A DNA stretch of 64,000 nt. Origin: Herpomyces periplanetae (taxonomy: Eukaryota > Ascomycota > Laboulbeniomycetes > Herpomycetales > Herpomycetaceae). A program made the translations under genes and the position numbers. Below, in pieces: positions 34,660 through 46,170 of this stretch; the stretch's first letter is position 1, and the number at the start of each line of letters is the position of its first letter. Where the stretch lies: positions 84,371-148,370 of the forward strand of contig WMKJ01000023.1 of NCBI GenBank assembly GCA_009733715.1. Direction: 5' to 3'. The notes beneath the pieces were generated by a model. That model saw nothing but the letters and a program-made list of their open reading frames with translations, made no database searches and had not been told where the DNA came from.

Positions 34660-36699
34660 CTACTGGTTATTGGGATACCGACTAGGTAGCGGAGAAAAAT
34701 TTATACGAGCAGTCTCAAAGTCAACAAACAGCTCCGGTCCAAGTTCATTTATAACATTCGTGACATCAGTTGCCAATGCCTTTCTGCGAGCACGAAGCTT
34801 CGAAAGAACGTTCCCTGATGTTGGGCTCAAAGCTATTACAAGCGGTCGTATCGACTTGAGAATATCCATGCCAACCTCACCGAACCTCAAAGCCGCATAC
34901 ATGAGAGCAGGAATCCCAATTACTCCATAGCAAACAACATTTAACACTGTCATGGATTCAGGAACAAAACCTTGAATTCTATTTTTCATAGTCCACCATG
35001 CCAATAAACTCAAGAGGAAAATATATAAAGCTGGCACAAGAGCTATCGCCACTAGAAGTTTCCATGTAGCGATGACATCAAGACCTTGAACTTTTACGGA
35101 TGAACTCGCTAAAGCTTCACGCGATTTTTTAATTGAAATAGCCTTACTAGCAACAAGAACCGGGGAAAAAAGAATTAGTCCGGGCAATACAGCCGCCGAT
35201 AGAACAATTAACTCCACTACCCGCGTAATTAGTGTAATGACAACATCAAGTTTAGATAACTTTGCATATTCAACTTGGTGATCACGAAGATTTAACTGGT
35301 TTAGCTGTTTGTTATATGATAAAACCGACTTTCTTAGATGTATAATCCGTGGGTCATTTTTGTACTTATTATACCCTTTTACAAGTCTCCGATTGAGTTC
35401 CACTATCAGGGTTAACGGTAGCCGTTTACTCTGATGATTGTACAAACGTCGTACAGCTTGTATAAGCTAAAATGTCAAAAAGTTAACCTGATTTACAGCA
35501 ATGATAAAACTGAAAAGCAATCCCGAGTTAATTATACATACCATTAAAGTTTCATAATCGGGGCAAGTAACCGTTACGGCTACCAATGCTTGATATATTA
35601 TATCAAGTAATTTTCCCACGGCTTCTCTTTTGTCCCCCGATTTGTACATTTCGACTAATTCACCAGGAACTTCAATTGGTGTACCGAATTCGACAACTGC
35701 TCTTGATCTAAATTTATGAGCGTTAAAATAATTCATACCGCATGGAATAATTTTAAGATTATTATTCTGGTTTTTAGACAATGCATCCAATGCCATTATA
35801 GCAACACCCGCTTATATTAAAAGTTAGTCCCGTAAGCATCACAGAAACTTAAAGAAATTCCAACTAGGTTAAATGTAGCATTGATGAAAAAACAATATAC
35901 CCTTTAACGGCAGTAATTCCGTTCTATCATGACTACCTCCCTCGGGAAAAATACCAACACAACCACCTTCATTGAGCTTCTGACAGACAGCTGCGTATAA
36001 CTGAGTCTGATCAACTTTTGGGGCAACTTTGAATTCAACACCTAGTGTATCCGATGAGTTATTGACATCATGAGACTGTAGCAGAGGTGTTTTATCGGAT
36101 GTTTGATCAAATGAAGCAGAGGCAGGTACTGTAAGCAATGATATCACATCCGATTCAAAAGGTTTCTTTATACGAACTTCATGAGGCCCGCAAATATAAT
36201 CAATGACAGCAGTAACAGAGGTTCTTACTGATTTTTTGATAACGAGTAAACCACCAATTTGAAAGTCCGAAGACTCAAAATCAGTTCCAATTCCACGAAT
36301 TAAACAAGGATCTTTTATGGGCTCTGGGAGGTAAATTCTTCCAGGAACCGATTTAGTACTGTCCAAAGCACGTCCTACACCAATAGCACCGCACTGCTTG
36401 GCGCATGTACCAATAAATTTGCGACGCATAGACTTTTCAGCCGTTAGGAAACTCACTGAACGTTTTGCTTCTTTGAGAATAATTTCAATTAGAATTACTG
36501 AATCAACGAATTGATTGGCGTGGGGTGCAGCCACGAATATTAAGGGTCCTTTCCGGGGAATTTTCCATGAGCTACGAGGTTTAATTTCCCGAAAAAATAA
36601 GTCTAATATAATTGTGAAAAGCCATATTAACACACGAGCCAGAACCGTATATCCTTCTTTGGGTTGAGACTTTTGACCCTTTGGATTAGCAGACGACAT
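34660..36699 (-). CDS. SCT1: Glycerol-3-phosphate / DHAP sn-1 acyltransferase
   Basis: First step of glycerolipid synthesis, ER membrane, Gat1/Sct1-Gat2/Gpt2 family. Exons: 35901-36699, 35542-35810 and 34660-35466, giving 624 aa. Acyltransferase motif I is H60-x4-D65 (APHANQFVD), motif III is FPEGGSHDR (251-259), followed across the first intron by LLPLKAGVAIMAL and IIPCGMNYF. Likely membrane segments occur at about 20-36 and in the C-terminal half (LIVLSAAVLPGLILFSPVL, LLVAIALVPALYIFLLSLL, VVCYGVIGIPALMYAAL). Splice sites are GTATAT...ATAAG and GTATGT...TTTTAG. One copy is seen here; I cannot say which yeast paralogue it matches. Confidence 0.93.
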
Positions 36700-38621
36700 T
36701 TTGGTGAGATGAGAACAGGGGCTTGGAGTGATTCTTTCCTATTTTATAAAATTTGCTAACGGGTAAGTAAAATGTGTGCGGATGGGGGATTTATGATTAA
36801 CATAAACTAGTAAGAAATATCGCAAAAAGCTTTAAACAATTAACCGAAAGAAAAATAATGTTTTAGTTGGTTGAGGGAAGGTGTATGGGAGAAAAAGCAG
36901 AATATTCCCATGGGTGATGAATATACAACTATAATAAAAATTTTGGCCCAAGTAGTAAAAAAATACATTAACAATGTAGAGTGATCGATCAAAAATAAAT
37001 AATTTATAAATGAGAATAACTCATCGAATTATGTTAAATTTTTAATGTGCACAAGAGGAGATATAAAGATCACATGGAAGGAGGGTAAGAAAGGGAATGA
37101 AATGTGTTGAAAATTTACATCAATTTAAATAATAATTTTATCCTTCGTAAACACGACACTCTTGAAAAATAATCACCCCCCAATCAACCAATTTGAAAAC
37201 TTGACGAAATCTTTATCCATCAAGAAAATATCAGAGTAAAACAAGTTTGAATTCCTTTCATCCCCGCGCGAACATCAACTCTTCACGGTTCCATCACGTG
37301 CACACCCTCGTCACACACACAGTGTCACGTGTCGTCTGTTTAGTGACGTCATGAAGGTGAAGACTATGGGTGAGTATGCCGTGAGGGTTTGTAGTGAATG
37401 AATGTGGGTGATTATCGGAGTGCCAGTACTCTGAAGTTGTTTAAAGATATTGTTTGATAATGGATTGGTAAATGAATTGGATTTGTGGGTGTGAATATGT
37501 ATTCAAGTGAACTCAATTCTTTGCTACCAGTTTACTGATAAATTTATTTAAATGAACAAAAATTACGCCTAACAATTTGCTACTTTAATTCTAAACAAAA
37601 ACTTAAAAATATGATTATGTGCACTATTTATATATTATAGATTTGACGCAATTTTCCCTTGCTCAAATTAATTCTAATATTTCTTTGACATTGTGCATAC
37701 ACTAACTAACATATTGCTCAATCATCATGGAAAGTGTCCAAAATAGAGAAATATGCTTATTTACGTCATCAACCTTAGTTGTATAATTAATAAAGAATCA
37801 GGTGACTAAGCTGGACATTGGATTAGATAAGTCATGACAATTTAATCTCTGCTCTCACGTGAAATTGACAACTTTTCCAATAGAGCGTCAGAATGACTTA
37901 AGTCAAGGAGATAAAGTAATTAGTGTAAATGAATTAATAAGACAAATGTCAGACAGGACATTACGCATTAACCCACCGGTAGGTAATACTTTGATTATTA
38001 ATATACGTAATTTCTTATAATGACGTTAGTATCGGAGACTAATGTGGGCGGCGGCTACATGCAGACTTTATTGGTACATCCTCGCAGAATTCACCCTAGT
38101 TGTTCATGGACGTTAGTAAGCGTAATAAAAGCAGTTAAAATCAGTTCAGGTTACGCAAATCTATAAAACGTAACCGCGTAGTTGCGTATAAAAAACCTAT
38201 TCGTTATAGCTTAACTGGATTCTCTACCAGTAATAAATCAAGTGTACCTTTCTACTTTAAATTAAGTTTACATACGTTAATATTGCCTCGAGACTCGAGA
38301 TTGTTTTTAATTCGTAGACATAAAAGAGCATCATTTTGGACACTAAAATTCCTCACATCTCTAAATAAATTTACCACGATGCACAAAAACTAAAATATGC
38401 TTACCGCTCATTCCGTAAAAACCACTCTATCCCTTCCACGCACGTGAGCCACCATATTAGTCAGAATATATCACGTGATGCATGGAAATGTCAAGTAGAT
38501 GAGGGGTGCAATATTTACGAGAAACGGATAACCGGATGATATATAACAGCAATTGGTTTATAAGATAATCAAGTTGTCATTGTAAATTTCATCAGGTAGT
38601 TTATCTTGTTATTCTTTGATC
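36700..38621. other. Large divergent intergenic region rich in E-box palindromes
   Basis: Longest gene-free stretch (1.9 kb), between the acyltransferase start (minus) and a protein of unknown function (plus). CACGTG occurs at 37295-37300, 37326-37331, 38441-38446 and 38472-38477 (the last inside TCACGTGA), and a full CRE palindrome TGACGTCA at 37344-37351. I see no coding exon or structured RNA. Confidence 0.5.
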
Positions 38622-40334
38622 ATGCCGCGACCTAAACTTAGAAATCGTGGGAATAAGGCACCACAAATAAACGCATCAACTTCTCTTAAGATTGTCGAAT
38701 CAACTGCTTCTCTTCATATTCCTTCTTCGTGTATACGAAATCGTACCTTACTGGATAATAGCTCGATAATTAGCAGTAAATCACTTTCCCAATCTATTAA
38801 AAAATCTCAGCGAAAGACTCGAAGGAAATTGAAATCAAATTCAGCATCATTATCACTACCGGCTACAGCTACACCAACCGAATCCAAGACAACTAATAAA
38901 AATGGTTCTTTAGTCCAATCTACTCCCTACTCTGATCAATATCCTAAATCAACATCAGGATTATCTCCAAGTTTTGATGCACAAACCTCTGTTATACCTG
39001 AAACCCCAAAATCATTTTCTCCTTCGAACTCTAGGATTATACAAGTTCCATCTCAAAGTGCAGCTTCAACTTTACAAACATCCCGAACTTTACGTTCACA
39101 AGAACGCGCTAACCGTCAAACTACCCCCATTGAAACTAACGTTATACTTGCGCATCATGAAGAATCAAGAGGTTCCCAAAGTATTTTGCAAAGTCGCGTT
39201 CCTGGATCAACGAATAAAGTTTCTGCGTATCCAAATCATGATATTTCCGTTGTCACTTTGCAAAATTATAAAAGACGCCAAAGGCAACCTAGCTTTCTCC
39301 GATTAATTCAACAGTGCAATAGTGCTGGTCAATCAGATCTTCACGACTCCGAAGCTTTTGTGTCAACGCCGCAGGACGGTGCACATCATTTATGGCTTAA
39401 TAATGTATCACATATTGACAGCGATATATTTGATAGTTCGGAAAATTTAGATTCCACCTACTTAACCCCTTCAAGGTCATACCAATGGAGTAGATCCCGG
39501 GAAAACACTTTAATTCCTGCTTCATCGCCTCCATTGCTAAACTCACCTCCTGCTCCCCCTCCTCCTCCTTTACCATTATCATCCCCATCGGCTCGTCATC
39601 AAATAACCGGTAACTCGAAAAATCAGAATGCTTCGGATGTATTAGTAATGCAGAATAAACTACATTCGCAACCTGAACGGATAAACCAATCAAACCCTCT
39701 TCATAGTGATACATTAGCATCACCCCTACCAAGTAGCGCTATCAATTCACTCAATACTTCTCCATCTGGACGTGATGGAAGTTGCCGTTTGAAAAATTCT
39801 ATGGAATTCGATATTAATACATTACCTTCGAAATTAACCACGTCTATCCTTCAAAACCTTTTACCACGGCCTCGACGAATGGTGTATAAGAGATCAAACA
39901 TGCGAGATTTTCAGGACGTCTCACTCATACATGAAGATTCATCAGACTGTGACACTAGATGGCGTATTAACCGAAGAACCGCAAAAGGCCAAGGGCCTAA
40001 AGCGCAACAAAAGACTGGCCACTCAACTGGTGTTTCAGCGGAGAAAAAGACCTATGCCCGCAAAAGTTTACGAGTTTTTAATTCTAGTGATTCTTTGGGG
40101 TCAACTAGCGAATATTCACAATCGAATGAAGGTCAATCGTTTCAAATAACATCAGCTCTGGAAAATCGTACTAATGTAACTGTCAATGCGCCCGCTGCAA
40201 CTACCACCGCCATATCAGAAAGTACAAGTAGTAAAGAATTAAAACAAATGGCAAAGAAGTTTGCGCAAGTTGATGCATGGGAAATGGACTTTGAAAGTGT
40301 TAGTCAATCCCATGAAGATGAGTCAAGCTCTTAA
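38622..40334 (+). CDS. Unidentified disordered Ser/Pro-rich basic protein
   Basis: Single-exon frame of 570 aa from the ATG at 38622. It is Ser-, Thr-, Asn- and Pro-rich with scattered basic clusters (MPRPKLRNRGNK, KKSQRKTRRKLK) and a [11 protein letters not shown] run near 305-325. The best candidates for conserved blocks are PRRMVYKRSNMRDFQDVSL (about 425) and the C-terminal acidic helix KELKQMAKKFAQVDAWEMDF (about 535-560). No folded domain, signal peptide or membrane segment is visible. Composition and basic N-terminus suggest a nuclear protein, possibly cell-cycle regulated, but this is inference. I do not recognise the family. Confidence 0.65.
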   Translation: MPRPKLRNRGNKAPQINASTSLKIVESTASLHIPSSCIRNRTLLDNSSIISSKSLSQSIKKSQRKTRRKLKSNSASLSLPATATPTESKTTNKNGSLVQSTPYSDQYPKSTSGLSPSFDAQTSVIPETPKSFSPSNSRIIQVPSQSAASTLQTSRTLRSQERANRQTTPIETNVILAHHEESRGSQSILQSRVPGSTNKVSAYPNHDISVVTLQNYKRRQRQPSFLRLIQQCNSAGQSDLHDSEAFVSTPQDGAHHLWLNNVSHIDSDIFDSSENLDSTYLTPSRSYQWSRSRENTLIPASSPPLLNSPPAPPPPPLPLSSPSARHQITGNSKNQNASDVLVMQNKLHSQPERINQSNPLHSDTLASPLPSSAINSLNTSPSGRDGSCRLKNSMEFDINTLPSKLTTSILQNLLPRPRRMVYKRSNMRDFQDVSLIHEDSSDCDTRWRINRRTAKGQGPKAQQKTGHSTGVSAEKKTYARKSLRVFNSSDSLGSTSEYSQSNEGQSFQITSALENRTNVTVNAPAATTTAISESTSSKELKQMAKKFAQVDAWEMDFESVSQSHEDESSS

Positions 40335-41115
40335 TTTGGTTACCGCTAGTCTGAGCTCCTTAAGCTCGATTTATGCATTTATTCGCAATTGACTGGCTGG
40401 AATTAAGCTAGCCGTCATGCTCTTCACGATATATTCGTTGTCTTCGCTCACATCAAATCACGTGTACAGACTTTTTCTCGTATTCGAAATATTTGGAATT
40501 TTACTGCATAAGTTCATATAGTTTCACCAGCTCTGATTTTACCAAACAACTCTTGGTTTAGCTTCTCTCAGTTATTAAAAATTCAAACACATTTAACCAT
40601 TTCATCGAGTATAATTATTCATATAAATTACCTGTACACTTTTTTGACTTTCATCAAACCGTGTAAAAAGGAATACTCCCTGTTGTATAATGTTAGCTCC
40701 ATCTTGATTGATCTTATCCTCTCCGCTACTTTAAACCCAGTAACACTTAAACCTAGTAAATTGATATCTCCCAATCATATAAATTTTACATTGGAATACA
40801 CAAATAATCACATTACCATTTTCTCTAATCATTGTGCGCCAGTTGTCACCTTCAATGGGATTCTTCATCCTCAAAACTATCTAACTTCGTGGCCCTACGC
40901 CACATCAGCTAGCTGAATAATTTTCAGCCGCATGGATCACATGCTCTATTTTAGTAAGCGGGTTTAAGAAAACTGGAAATTTTCAAACTGTGTTTTCGGA
41001 CGCCGTGGATTTGAGAAGTATAATAATTCAATTTTTTAGTAAAATTATCATACTATGACTAGAATGATGTTGATTGAGATTTTTAAGTATGTAGTTTGTG
41101 ATTGATACTACATAA
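40335..41115. other. Intergenic, MTG2 5' flank
   Basis: AT-rich. One E-box CACGTG at 40459-40464. An open stretch at 40644-40916 (plus) lacks an ATG at its start and has the composition of AT-rich non-coding DNA. Confidence 0.35.
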
Positions 41116-42750
41116 ATGGCATACCGTTATATACTTGGATTAAATTGGCTTCTTAGGAGTAAAATTGGAACAGTTTCTGGTGCTAGAAGATTTTGTTATT
41201 CATTTGGGAACCTAGTGGAAGAATATACGCCAAACGCGAAATATAAGGATGAAAGTGGTTGTGTTGATACTAATTTGTCTAGATTGAATCCAAGTGCAGA
41301 CTCGTATAATCAGATACCATTTCGTGATACATGTCTAATTAAAGTTCAGGCTGGATCAGGCGGTAATGGTTGTATTGCTTTTGCGAGGCATAAATATTTA
41401 CCAGACGGTCCTCCGAGTGGTGGTGATGGAGGTTTCGGAGGATCAGTATTCATTAAAACTTCACTTCGTGAAACTTCACTCTATAATATATCAAGGAAGC
41501 ATACAGTGACCGCGGGCAATGGAAGTAATGGAAAAGGTGATGATTGCAATGGAAAATGTGGTAAAAATGTTTTGATTGAAGTACCAGTGGGAACGGTGGT
41601 CAAAGAAATTTGGCGATGTGTACCATCTGGATCGGTAGCCGAAAATACAAATCATTTTAGTTCGAGTGATAAGGATAAAGAAAATATTCGTCATTGGTTA
41701 TTTCACCCTAGCGTTTCTTCATCGGAATACTCTAACATGGAATTTCCAGATGCAATTGAAACGTTAAAACTCTCACCCAAACCTATATTTCAACAAGCTG
41801 CTGGGCCTATTGAGTTGAATCTGAACAAGGAAATGGACTTACCCATCTTGCTGGCTGTTGGGGGCTCCGGCGGCTTGGGAAACAAGCATTTTGTTTCTAG
41901 CTTAAACTCTCGACCTATATTTGCAATGCGTGGTCACAAGGGTATAAAAATATTGATTCAATTAGAGTTAAAATTACTGGCTGACGTGGGTTTGGTCGGG
42001 TTTCCCAATGCGGGAAAAAGCACACTCTTACGCTCTTTAACTAGAAGTCAAACACGTATTGGACATTGGCCATTTACAACTCTACAACCCAACATCGGAA
42101 CTGTAGTTTTAGATGATATTCGCGAAAAATATCTCCGAACGGATCAAAGGGAGCTATTTTCCCGATTAGCTCAATTAAAACGCCGAAGTCACTTAAGGAT
42201 TGCTGATATCCCAGGAATAGTGAACGATGCACATCTTAACAAAGGTTTAGGATTATGCTTTCTTCGCCATGTAGAGCGAGCTGAAGTCCTAGCATTTACC
42301 ATCGATTTATCTGCTCATGATGCCGTAACTATGCTCAAAACACTCTGGCGAGAAGTTGGCCTGTACGATTTACAAAAAGACATCTCCACAGAATATAAAT
42401 CATACTGGAATCCAGATACTACAAGCGATCATGAACCCAATATTAGCATTAAGGATCTTCCTCCTTTAACTCGTTCAATCATATCTTCGAAGCCGTGGTT
42501 TGTCGTTGCTACAAAGGCCGATTTGCCCAACACAAAAAAAAATTTTGTTCGACTTTGTGCATACCTTGACCAATTATATCACGGCCAAGTTGAACATCCT
42601 TCCCCTTACCTCAATACTAACCCTAACCCTAGCCCTAAGACAAGTTTCTGGAAAGGACCGATCAAAGCTATTCCCGTTAGCGCCATACGAGGAGAATGTG
42701 TAGACCAATTCATACCCATTGCTCTCTCTCATATTGATCATAGTGAATGA
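41116..42750 (+). CDS. MTG2: Mitochondrial Obg-family GTPase MTG2
   Basis: GTPase for assembly of the mitochondrial large ribosomal subunit. One exon, 544 aa. The first 60 residues are basic and hydroxylated, a probable presequence. The Obg fold follows with its glycine-rich sheet (KVQAGSGGNGCIAFARHKYL, PSGGDGGFGGSV, VPVGTVV), broken by a polar insertion of about 70 residues before LAVGGSGGLGNKHF. G1 is GFPNAGKST (about 295-303), G3 DIPG, G4 ATKAD (most members have NK), G5 SAIRGE. Between G3 and G4 there is another insertion. Around 42617-42638 the coding DNA spells a telomere-like CCCTAA run. Confidence 0.93.
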   Translation: MAYRYILGLNWLLRSKIGTVSGARRFCYSFGNLVEEYTPNAKYKDESGCVDTNLSRLNPSADSYNQIPFRDTCLIKVQAGSGGNGCIAFARHKYLPDGPPSGGDGGFGGSVFIKTSLRETSLYNISRKHTVTAGNGSNGKGDDCNGKCGKNVLIEVPVGTVVKEIWRCVPSGSVAENTNHFSSSDKDKENIRHWLFHPSVSSSEYSNMEFPDAIETLKLSPKPIFQQAAGPIELNLNKEMDLPILLAVGGSGGLGNKHFVSSLNSRPIFAMRGHKGIKILIQLELKLLADVGLVGFPNAGKSTLLRSLTRSQTRIGHWPFTTLQPNIGTVVLDDIREKYLRTDQRELFSRLAQLKRRSHLRIADIPGIVNDAHLNKGLGLCFLRHVERAEVLAFTIDLSAHDAVTMLKTLWREVGLYDLQKDISTEYKSYWNPDTTSDHEPNISIKDLPPLTRSIISSKPWFVVATKADLPNTKKNFVRLCAYLDQLYHGQVEHPSPYLNTNPNPSPKTSFWKGPIKAIPVSAIRGECVDQFIPIALSHIDHSE

Positions 42751-42895
42751 CCACGTGATTCATTATGATTATAAGATTGTCGAATAGTTCGTTTAATGAT
42801 GCTCGTGAGAGTTGGTACATGAGTGCAAAGATTGGTGATTTAACGCACAACTAAAAAATCCAGTATTTGAATTAACCTTTCATAAGCAACTTATT

Positions 42896-44335
42896 ATGGA
42901 AAGGGAAAGATACTTGAATGGGACCATTCGGTGGGATGATTTAACAAATCCGCTTGATCAACGAAGTTTTCGGGAATTAGAGGCACGACAAAAATCATCA
43001 AAATTACGACGGTTAACACGTTTTCCATTAGATTCAGTAGATTTATCATCAAACGATTTTCTTTCGTTATCTACCTCATGGCTATTACGCCGAGAGTACT
43101 TACAAGAGTTAAAGCGTGGTGGTATCTGTGATGAAAAGTTGTCAGGTGGTATAGAATACGATAATTCAGCCAAATTTGTCAAAAATCACTTAGGAAGTGG
43201 GGGATCAAGGTTACTTGATGGTAACAGCGAATTTGCAGAAAATTTGGAATCTTCGATTGCCCAGTTCCATAAAGCACCAGCAGGTGTTTTGTTTACATCT
43301 GGTTTCGATGCGAATACTGGTGTATTTTCGAGTTTACCACACCAAGGTGATGTGGTCATCCACGACGAATTAATACACGCTAGTGTTCGAGAAGGGCTAC
43401 GTTTATCAAGAGTTCGACAAACTAATCTGATAGCGTTTAGGCATAACGACATTAGGCACTTAAAATGGCTACTGGATAATGTCGAAAAGTCTGATTGTGC
43501 CGTGGAATTCGTATTCGTAGCTGTAGAAAGCGTTTACAGTATGGATGGTGATGTCGCTCCTCTCCAAAAAATTATCGATTGCCTAAGGAGTAGCCCTTGG
43601 AAACAAAAAAAAGTGCAGCTAATCGTGGATGAAGCTCATGCTACAGGTGTCCTTGGAAAAAATGGACGTGGTCTAGTATGTCAACTTGGCTTAGAGAAGA
43701 GCGTAGCTATACGTGTTCACACATTTGGAAAAGCCCTTGCGTGCAATGGCGCAATTGTACTTTGTTCAGAAATTATGAAAATGTACTTGTTAAATTACGC
43801 TCGTTCACTGGTCTATACAACATCAATTTCATTTCCTGGCTTAGCAGCAATTCGTGCCTCCTATAGTTTGTTGGAATCAGGTTTGACGGACCATCTAGCA
43901 GCAACTTTGAAAGGGTTGATGAGATCATTCAGTGGTATGCTGTACAGGTTAATGATGAAGAGAAAACTGCAAATAAATGCCGGGGAATTTGACATCACCA
44001 ATAATTCACCGAGGGGATTACTTCACGTAGAAACGTTTCCTGTTCAAACCCCCATTGTGGCGATTCGAAGCACGAAAGCGCAAAGTTTGGCTCAATTTTG
44101 TCAAGCACAAAAACTCATGATTCGTGCAGTGATGCCGCCGACTGTACCAAAAGGTGAATCAAGAGTTCGAGTTTGTTTACACGCAAACAATACTCTTGAA
44201 CAAATTGAGAGTGTTGTTCACGCTTTCGAGGTGTGGCTAATACGTCATAAAGGATCCTTGACGATCAATTTCCCTGGAAAACCCATTCTTAACTCGTATT
44301 CTGACAATACACTGACGGACAGAGTCAAACTGTAG
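42896..44335 (+). CDS. bioF: 8-amino-7-oxononanoate (KAPA) synthase-like PLP enzyme
   Basis: Alpha-oxoamine synthase family; the closest match by motif is BioF, which condenses pimeloyl-CoA or -ACP with alanine in biotin synthesis. One exon, 479 aa. Visible: NDFLSLS, the GSGGSRLLDGN loop, PAGVLFTSGFDAN, HDELIHASVREG, ESVYSMDGD, VDEAHATGVLG (PLP-contacting Asp and His) and the Schiff-base lysine K279 in HTFGKALACNG. The relatives 5-aminolevulinate synthase and serine palmitoyltransferase have different signatures and extra domains. The C-terminal tripeptide VKL is not a standard peroxisomal signal, although fungal enzymes of this type are often peroxisomal. It is about 60-90 residues longer than bacterial BioF. 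Confidence 0.85.
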   Translation: MERERYLNGTIRWDDLTNPLDQRSFRELEARQKSSKLRRLTRFPLDSVDLSSNDFLSLSTSWLLRREYLQELKRGGICDEKLSGGIEYDNSAKFVKNHLGSGGSRLLDGNSEFAENLESSIAQFHKAPAGVLFTSGFDANTGVFSSLPHQGDVVIHDELIHASVREGLRLSRVRQTNLIAFRHNDIRHLKWLLDNVEKSDCAVEFVFVAVESVYSMDGDVAPLQKIIDCLRSSPWKQKKVQLIVDEAHATGVLGKNGRGLVCQLGLEKSVAIRVHTFGKALACNGAIVLCSEIMKMYLLNYARSLVYTTSISFPGLAAIRASYSLLESGLTDHLAATLKGLMRSFSGMLYRLMMKRKLQINAGEFDITNNSPRGLLHVETFPVQTPIVAIRSTKAQSLAQFCQAQKLMIRAVMPPTVPKGESRVRVCLHANNTLEQIESVVHAFEVWLIRHKGSLTINFPGKPILNSYSDNTLTDRVKL

Positions 44336-44364
44336 AATGAGTTTGAGCTATTGTCCGTTTGTAT

Positions 44365-45924
44365 TCAAGATAATTTCCAATCTTTATATGACCATTTTTC
44401 CTTCATGACCCGACGAACTTTCTTGGGTTGCCATATCCTAGGCCTAACTTCAATTTTACCTCTCATTGCAATTCTGCGATATCGATCTTCTATCAGATTC
44501 CCTTCTGGTCGAAGTTGTCGCAATGAGTCTGGAAATTCATCCGGTAAAACCAACTCCAATCTCTCCCTTCCCAGTCTAATCTCATCTTATCAGCAACACG
44601 CACCATTCCCTGTACCACGTTCTTGCTTACCTGATTTTGCCCAGTTTTTGTCGCCGAAGTTCTTCTGTTTCGCTGTCAATTGAGTCTCCGTTTTTGCCGT
44701 TTTCGGACAATTCTGACTGCTTCGGTTTACCGGAATGTTTTGTATTGACTTGTTTCATGATTTGTTTGATTCGTGTTATTTCGTTCAGTCTAATGCGCTC
44801 CATTCTCTCTTCTAGGTTCCTTCGTTCAATCTCTTTGCGCCGCTTCTCACGATTCCTTTCACTCTTCGTTTTCCTTTTGTTCCTCCTTTTTAGCTCTGAG
44901 CTTTCTCTTTCAGTGATTTCTCTATCCGTTTCTATACCTTCCCATTCGCTTTCACAGTATAATTCGTTTTCACGTTCCTCTTCCTCAATTTGCCGCGTAT
45001 ACGCTTCAATTTTTAAATTATGCTCACGTTGAGCTTTTTCTTGTTCAATTCTACGATTTTCTGCCTCAACTTCTTTATCAGCTTCAACACAATATAACTT
45101 CTCCCAATCACTATATAATGGATTATAACTCTTTCCAGGGTCGGGCCTTAGAACTGCTGGTGCCATTTTACCGGATTTCAACAATGATATTGGCTTAATA
45201 TTCATTGTAGCCGGCCGTTTAATTGGTTTCACATTCGGAATAAAAGAGAACTCTTCACATTTTATTTCGGTTCCATTAACATTTTCGTTCTCCCAAACGT
45301 CTAAAATTCTTTCGTTCTCGTTATCGTGTATAAAAGGTTTCCCGACTTCATGTCTCGGTCCATGAACTCCGCTAAACGCAATTTTTCGTAACCGTTCGAT
45401 TTTTTCTCGCGAAACGTACTCACCCCCGGTCGATTTTGGTCGGGTAGAATGTTTAAAATTGATAACTCCAATACGTTTATCTCCACGCTTGCGACTGTCA
45501 CATGCAGGTACAGCCGATCTTTGAGCCAAAATTTCATCGGCTTTTAAAGGTTTTTTAAGGCGTTGCTCGCGTCTATATTCCAATGATTTATGTACATCGC
45601 CACGATAATCTACCGTAAAAAGTGCATCCGATTCCCGATCATGTAACGCATTTCCACTAATCCAGATCGCCGCAAATTATGTTATTGTTATCCTAAAAAA
45701 TCGATGCTACTATGACTGTGTCTGTTTGCTCACGAACATTTTACCGTATGCTTGACTTACCCGTGAATTATATCATCTCTGACACTGTCCAATCCATCTA
45801 ACACATGTGTAATATCAATATTCTTTCGCCACGCCTTCTTACCTTTCCTCGATGGTTGAGAAAACTGTGCCGGTGCAGAAATTAATGCTTTTTCCGGTTT
45901 TGCCATCTTTGCTATTAACGACAT
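44365..45924 (-). CDS. NOP53: 60S ribosome biogenesis factor NOP53
   Basis: Nucleolar recruiter of the exosome-linked helicase Mtr4 to pre-60S particles. Exons: 45761-45924, 44631-45656 and 44365-44575, giving 466 aa. N-terminus: RKGKKAWRKNIDI, then across the GTAAGT...ATTAG intron ALFTVD, RREQRLKKPLKADEIL. A long highly charged coiled coil spans about 250-380. The last exon carries PDEFPDSLRQLRPEGNLIEDRYR and the ending KEKWSYKDWK, hallmarks of the family. The last intron (55 nt, GTAAGC...GATTAG) was fixed by frame. I see no clear arch-interacting motif, but it may be degenerate. It is divergent from mitochondrial glutamyl-tRNA synthetase across 246 bp. Confidence 0.93.
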
Positions 45925-46170
45925 GATGCCGAATTTATTCGTAAATTGTAATGTAGAATACTAGTCTGCCACCGAAGGATGCGCACACAAGATCTCGTTA
46001 ACTAAGCTTCCTCCGCATTAAATTTTCTCCGATGAAATTCTGTCAGCTTAGTAATAAAATTGTTAAAATGTGCATTACTTCGGATTTATTTATTTATCCG
46101 ATTGGATTGATATTTAACACTGACGTTGATCGTAAAAACTTTCAATTTTGAACAAACGCTGAAAGTCACG

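Noticed and set aside
40644-40916. 90-codon frame upstream of MTG2
   Set aside because: No ATG start, AT-rich composition, no similarity I can recognise.
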